A stretch of 64,000 nt of DNA. Source: Nocardioides_C sp963700955 (GTDB lineage: Bacteria; Actinomycetota; Actinomycetes; Propionibacteriales; Nocardioidaceae). Positions 59,870-64,000 of this stretch are shown here, one piece after another. The notes beneath the pieces are model-generated. The model had not been told where the DNA came from. It saw only the letters and a program-made list of their open reading frames with translations, and made no database searches. Each line of letters opens with the position of its first letter. The first letter of the stretch is position 1. The position numbers were made by a program, and so were the translations under genes. The stretch covers positions 1 through 64,000 of the forward strand of contig CAVOZH010000011.1 of assembly GCA_963700955.1 (NCBI GenBank), given 5' to 3'.

Positions 59870-61675
59870 ATGCACTTCGTCGGCGTCGACCTCGCGTGGG
59901 GTCAGGAGAAGCCCAGTGGTCTGGCGGTCCTGGACGCCGACGGGCGCCTGGTCCACGTGTCCGCGCAGGGCGGCGACGACGCCATCGTGGCTGCCCTGAG
60001 GCCCTTCGTCGAGGGTGCCTGTCTCGTCGCGGTCGACGCCCCGCTCGTCGTGAAGAACGCCACCGGCAACCGGCCCTGTGAGGCCGCGCTCAACCGGGAC
60101 TTCGCACGCTTCGACGCGGGCGCTCATCCTTCGAACACCAGCAAGCCCGAGTTCGCCGAAGGTCCGCGCGGAGCGAGGCTCGCCGCCACGCTCGGCCTCG
60201 ATCTCGACCCCTCGTCGCGGTCGAGTCGCCGGGCGATCGAGGTCTACCCGCATCCCGCGACGGTGACCCTCTTCCGCCTCGGGCGGACCCTGAAGTACAA
60301 GCACAAGGCCGGGCGGCCGCTGGCACAGCTCCGGTCGGAGCTGTTGCGGTTGGTCTGGCTGCTCGAAGGGCTCGAGGACTCCCCCCTCCCTCTGCACCTC
60401 GCCGCGCACCAGCCGTGGAAGGAGCTCGTGGCCCAGGTCGAGTCCGCGGAACGCAAGAGCGACCTACGCCGGGCGGAGGACCAGGTCGACGCGGTGGTGT
60501 GTGCCTACGTCGCGATGTTCGCCGAGCGCCGGCCCGACATGACCACGACCTACGGCGACCTCGGTTCCGGCTACATCGTCACGCCGACCCTCCCCGACGG
60601 GCACGAGCCGTCACCGCGAAGGCCTTCGGGCCTCGAACCGCCGGCACCGTCCCAGGTGGACAGGGACCCGGTCCGCCTGGCCGTGCAGACGTACGCCGAG
60701 ATGCAGCCCGCTCTCCGACAGGTGACGGAGCGGTACGTCGCCCTGGTCACCACGCTCCTCGACGACGCCGGGATCAACTACCTCAGCGTCACCGGACGGG
60801 CCAAGAGCGTCGCGTCCTTCGCGGCCAAGGCTGATCGGAGCTCGGGCGGAAAGCCGATCTACACCGACCCGCTCGAGGAGATCACCGACCAGATCGGCGT
60901 CCGAGTCATCACCTACCTGCACAGCGACGTCGCCGCGGTCGCGGACCTCCTGGGCGACCAGCTCACGGTCCTCGACGACCGGGACATGGGCCAGGAGACG
61001 GCCAGCGAGGGCCGCTTCGGCTATGCGAGCAGGCATCTGCTCGTGGCGCTCGACCCGGCACGGGGCACACCTCCGACGTACGAAGCGCTCCGTGGCCGGC
61101 GTGCCCAGGTGCAGGTGCGGACAGTGCTCCAGCACGCATGGGCGGAGTTCGAGCACGCCATCCGCTACAAGGGGACGATCCCCGCCGAGCACGTGCCGGA
61201 CCTCGACCGGAGGTTCACCCTCGCGGCGGGGCTCCTCGAGCTCGCCGACCGCGAGTTCTCGCTGATCCGCGACCGGCTGCAGGCCACCGTCACGGAGCAG
61301 GAGCAGGAGCAGGAGGCCGACGTCAGCGACCCACGGATCAGCCCGCAGGACCTGGCCACCTTCCTCACCGGTCGGTACGCCGACGCCGGCTGGTCCCGCA
61401 GCGACCACTACGCCTGGGTCTCCGGGCTGCTGCTCGAGCTCGGCATCACGTCACTGGACGAGCTCGCCGGGCTGCTCACCTCCGTCGACAGCACCGTGAT
61501 CAACGCCCGGATGGACTACCGGTACCCGCCGGGTGCCGTGCGCCGGCTCGACGACGCGCTCCTGGCGATCTTCGGGACCCGCTACCTGGGCCTCCACGGG
61601 AACCTGCACCGCGAGGCGCTGCTGCGGGCCCGGCTCGAGAAGCTGCGCACGCCACCCGAGCAGCCGAGCCCGTAG
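59870..61675 (+). CDS. DUF429-RelA/SpoT fusion (RNase H-fold domain plus ppGpp synthetase)
   Basis: A 601-residue fusion. Residues 1-225: DUF429, a predicted RNase H-fold nuclease-like domain with acidic residues D7 (VGVDLAWG), D56 (AVDAPL), E124 (IEVYPHP) and D207 (DQVDAVV). After a linker, residues 265-470: RelA/SpoT synthetase domain with RAKSVASFAAK (310-320), GVRVITYLHSDV, GYASRHLLVAL (384-394), QVQVRT (413-418) and HAW-x2-FEH-x3-YK. Residues 485-595: helical tail. No hydrolase (HD) domain. ATG 59870 follows GGGTGG. A GTG near 60667 at the linker could start the second half alone. The fused architecture is uncommon. Confidence 0.88.
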   Translation: MHFVGVDLAWGQEKPSGLAVLDADGRLVHVSAQGGDDAIVAALRPFVEGACLVAVDAPLVVKNATGNRPCEAALNRDFARFDAGAHPSNTSKPEFAEGPRGARLAATLGLDLDPSSRSSRRAIEVYPHPATVTLFRLGRTLKYKHKAGRPLAQLRSELLRLVWLLEGLEDSPLPLHLAAHQPWKELVAQVESAERKSDLRRAEDQVDAVVCAYVAMFAERRPDMTTTYGDLGSGYIVTPTLPDGHEPSPRRPSGLEPPAPSQVDRDPVRLAVQTYAEMQPALRQVTERYVALVTTLLDDAGINYLSVTGRAKSVASFAAKADRSSGGKPIYTDPLEEITDQIGVRVITYLHSDVAAVADLLGDQLTVLDDRDMGQETASEGRFGYASRHLLVALDPARGTPPTYEALRGRRAQVQVRTVLQHAWAEFEHAIRYKGTIPAEHVPDLDRRFTLAAGLLELADREFSLIRDRLQATVTEQEQEQEADVSDPRISPQDLATFLTGRYADAGWSRSDHYAWVSGLLLELGITSLDELAGLLTSVDSTVINARMDYRYPPGAVRRLDDALLAIFGTRYLGLHGNLHREALLRARLEKLRTPPEQPSP

Positions 61676-61700
61676 CGGCTCGACGACACAGCCCGTCCGG

Positions 61701-63545
61701 TCAGCCTCTCGGCTCGCCCTCGTACATCGAGTCGAGCAGCGACTCGTACTTCGCCTCGATCACCTTGCGCTTGACCTTCATGCTGGGAGTCAGCTCGTCC
61801 TCCTCGACCGACAGGTCGTGGTCGAGGATCCGGAAGTCCTTGATGGTCTCCCAGCGGTTGAGCCTCCCGTTGAGCTCGTCGACACAGTCCTGCACGTAGG
61901 CGCGCACCGTGGGGTCCGCTGCCAGCGACTGGTAGTCGAGTCCGGTCAGGCCGTGCGCCCGGCCCCACTGCTCGAGTGCCTCGGGGTCCAACGCGATCAG
62001 CGCGGTGGCGTACTTGCGGCCGTCGGCGTGAACCAGCATCTGGCTGGCCAGCGGGCAGACCGCCTTGAAGATCACCTCGATGGCCTGCGGCGCGATGTAC
62101 TTCCCACCGGAGGTCTTGATCAGGTCCTTCTTCCGGTCGGTGATCCGCACCCGGCCCACGTCGTCGATCTCGCCGACGTCGCCGGTGGCGAACCAGCCGT
62201 CGTCACTGAGCACCTCGGCCGTCGCCTCCGGCAGGTTGTGGTACCCACGCATCACCCCGGGGCCGCGGACCAGGATCTCCCCGTCGCCCGCGATCTTGAC
62301 CTCGGTGCCGACAAGCGGCCGGCCCACGACCCCGAACGCCAGGTCGTCAGGGTGCACGATGCAGGCCCCGGCGCTGGTCTCGGTCAGCGCGTAGCCCTCG
62401 ATGATCTTCAACCCGGCGGCGTAGAACCAGGCGCCGATGTCCGTGGACAAGGCGGCGCTGCCCGACACCAGGAAGCGGATCCGCCCGCCCAGCCGGGAGC
62501 GGACCTTCGAGAGCACCAGCCGGTCGGCGAGTCGATGCTCGGCCTGCGTCACCAGGCTGGGGCGACGACCCTGGAGCAGGTCCTGCGCGACCCGGTTGCC
62601 CACCCCGAACGCCCAGGTGAACAGCCGGTACTTGACCCCGCCCTCCTCCTGGACCGTCTGCACGACCTTCGCGTGCACCTTCTCGAAGATCCGCGGAGGG
62701 CCGGCCATGAAGGTCGGCCGGACGACCTCGAGGTTCTCCACGATCTTGTCGATGCGGCCGTCGACGGCGGTGGCGAAGCCGATCTGCAGCTGCACCGCCA
62801 GCAGCATCTTGGCGAACGAGTGCGACATCGGAAGCCACAGGTACTGCAGGTCGTCGCGGGAGAGGATGCCGAACGCCTGGGCTCCCGCGCCGATGTAGGT
62901 CCAGCAGCGGTGAGGCAGCTCCACGCCCTTCGGCCGACCTGTGGTCCCCGACGTGTAGATCAGCGTGGCCAGGTCCTCGGGCTGCACCGCGGCGACCGCC
63001 TCGTCGACCGCCGTCGGGTTCTCGACGAGGTGCTTGGCGCCCAGCGCCTGCAGGTCGTCCAGGCTCAGCACCCACTCGCCGTCCGCCTCCCCGTCGAAGG
63101 TGACCACCCGGAGCAGGTCGGGCAGGTGGTCGCGCTGTTCGCGCAGCTTGGCGACCTGCGAGTCGTCCTCCGCGAAGATGATCCGGGACCCGCTGTCGGA
63201 CAGGATGAAGGCGACGCCGTCGCTCATGGTCGTGGGGTAGACGGCGGTCGTCGCGGCACCCGCACACATGATGGCGAGGTCGGCGTACAACCACTCCATG
63301 CGCGTCGTGCTGGCGATCGCCACACGCTCCTCGGGCCGGATCCCCAGCGCGAGCAGGCCGGCAGCGGTGGTCTTCACCGTCTCTGCCAGCTGTTCCCAGG
63401 TCACCGACGTCCAGCCGCCGTCCGTCGGGAAGCGGAAGGCCTCCGCATCGGGAGTCGCCGCGACCCGGTCGTAGAACATCCGGGCGACCGAGACCGCTGG
63501 GGTGGGGTAGGTGCTGGTGTCCGTAGTGCCGGTGGTCGTCGTCAT
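61701..63545 (-). CDS. Long-chain acyl-CoA synthetase
   Basis: A 614-residue AMP-forming ligase: P-loop YTSGTTGRPKG, LPMSHSFAKM, GYALTETSAG, DGWFATGDVG and SGGKYIAPQ with the C-terminal lysine region. It activates fatty acids to acyl-CoA. ATG 63545 follows GGGAGGAAG. Convergent with the DUF429-RelA gene, 25 bp apart. Confidence 0.92.
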   Translation of the reverse strand: MTTTTGTTDTSTYPTPAVSVARMFYDRVAATPDAEAFRFPTDGGWTSVTWEQLAETVKTTAAGLLALGIRPEERVAIASTTRMEWLYADLAIMCAGAATTAVYPTTMSDGVAFILSDSGSRIIFAEDDSQVAKLREQRDHLPDLLRVVTFDGEADGEWVLSLDDLQALGAKHLVENPTAVDEAVAAVQPEDLATLIYTSGTTGRPKGVELPHRCWTYIGAGAQAFGILSRDDLQYLWLPMSHSFAKMLLAVQLQIGFATAVDGRIDKIVENLEVVRPTFMAGPPRIFEKVHAKVVQTVQEEGGVKYRLFTWAFGVGNRVAQDLLQGRRPSLVTQAEHRLADRLVLSKVRSRLGGRIRFLVSGSAALSTDIGAWFYAAGLKIIEGYALTETSAGACIVHPDDLAFGVVGRPLVGTEVKIAGDGEILVRGPGVMRGYHNLPEATAEVLSDDGWFATGDVGEIDDVGRVRITDRKKDLIKTSGGKYIAPQAIEVIFKAVCPLASQMLVHADGRKYATALIALDPEALEQWGRAHGLTGLDYQSLAADPTVRAYVQDCVDELNGRLNRWETIKDFRILDHDLSVEEDELTPSMKVKRKVIEAKYESLLDSMYEGEPRG

Positions 63546-63700
63546 CACGACTCTTCCTCCCTCGCCCCGTCTCCACACCGCCGGGTCAGGGGATGCGAGG
63601 CAGGCCCTGGCGGCGCGACTGGTGCGCCCTCGGTTCCAGAGTCGCATGGCCGCCGAGGGCGCACTAGGGCACTTCGCCTCCGGAAACGACGAAGGGCAGC

Positions 63701-64000
63701 TCAGACGGCGGTGCGGGCCGGGGTCATCGCGGGCACGGTCAACGCACCGCGGCCCGGGACGCACCACACCTCTCGGCCGACCTCGACGGACTCGGCGCGC
63801 GCCTCCGCCCTGGTCAGCACGACCTGGAGGTCCGGGTTGTCGTCGGTCCTGATGCTCAGGCGGACCTCGAACCCGACACGCACGAGGCGGGTGACGACCC
63901 CTCGGGTGGCGCCGAGCGCGTCGCCCTTCTCGCGTAGGTCGATGTCATGCGGCCTGATCAGCTGACCGTTGAGGCTGGTGACCGGCCCGAGGAAGCTCAT
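63701..64000 (-). CDS. Sulfate/molybdate-type ABC ATPase, C-terminal TOBE part (5' end cut by window)
   Basis: The last 99 residues of a CysA-like ABC ATPase, showing the TOBE domain: FLGPVTSLNGQLIRPHDIDL and the later beta strands. The gene continues beyond 64000, so the methionine at the edge is internal. CysA family suggests sulfate import, consistent with sulfur genes elsewhere, but nitrate/phosphonate/spermidine-type relatives also have this ending. Confidence 0.75.
   Translation of the reverse strand: MSFLGPVTSLNGQLIRPHDIDLREKGDALGATRGVVTRLVRVGFEVRLSIRTDDNPDLQVVLTRAEARAESVEVGREVWCVPGRGALTVPAMTPARTAV

Overview
The window is GC-rich DNA from an actinobacterium. A mycothiol synthase (MshD), a GlnR regulator, an ANTAR protein, LPxTG wall proteins and many leaderless genes (TANNNT box 6-8 bp before an ATG or GTG) all point that way. 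Gene content and order best fit the Nocardioides/Aeromicrobium group (Nocardioidaceae), but this is inferred from gene content and not from a marker gene. I see no rRNA, tRNA, CRISPR array, transposase or prophage gene.

Layout. 1-2901 (minus): sugar-modification genes (PIG-L deacetylase, WbqC-like protein, GalE, sugar isomerase-type cupin). 3124-11082: YgfZ-like folate protein, LPxTG wall protein, DsrE-like protein, ANTAR protein, HTH/helical-repeat regulator, Fur-family regulator, secreted beta-propeller. 11241-12905: GAF-SpoIIE phosphatase-kinase. 13115-18939: a tightly overlapping five-gene operon (SIMIBI-type NTPase, ABC exporter, alpha/beta hydrolase, CapA-like enzyme, second hydrolase as a predicted lipoprotein), the most system-like accessory locus here. 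18926-21923: nitrobindin with a 33-residue membrane peptide, BKACE enzyme, Dtd, discoidin-like membrane protein.

22226-24750 is a sulfur-transfer module (thioredoxin, DUF4395, SseA, DUF1416) preceded by a 25-codon leader peptide that looks like an actinobacterial cysteine/sulfur attenuator. 24929-25945 is a second LPxTG protein with four Cys-paired repeats. 26116-39583 holds moaD, glnR, mshD, ppk, mutT1 and pstSCAB, as in the Streptomyces glnR-ppk-pst neighbourhood, with a PHO box before pstS. A nuclease-like gene flanked by two related 46-bp hairpin elements sits in this block. An OsmC gene and an arsenic cassette (arsR, acr3, arsC) lie between pstB and the DUF47-pit pair, so arsenate import and arsenic export genes are neighbours, and mshD could supply mycothiol for ArsC.

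43885-58983 carries cspA, an AMIN-like protein, pta-ackA, a secreted D,D-peptidase-like protein, the DUF1501/DUF1800 pair, pyroglutamyl peptidase, a patatin, small membrane proteins, a GT-C type membrane protein and an AhpD-like protein. 59104-61675 has RNase HI with an extra zinc-finger-like N-terminus, followed by one polypeptide joining a DUF429 (RNase H-fold) domain to a RelA/SpoT ppGpp synthetase domain. This is the most unusual protein in the window. The window ends with an acyl-CoA synthetase and the C-terminus of a sulfate-type ABC ATPase, both on the minus strand.
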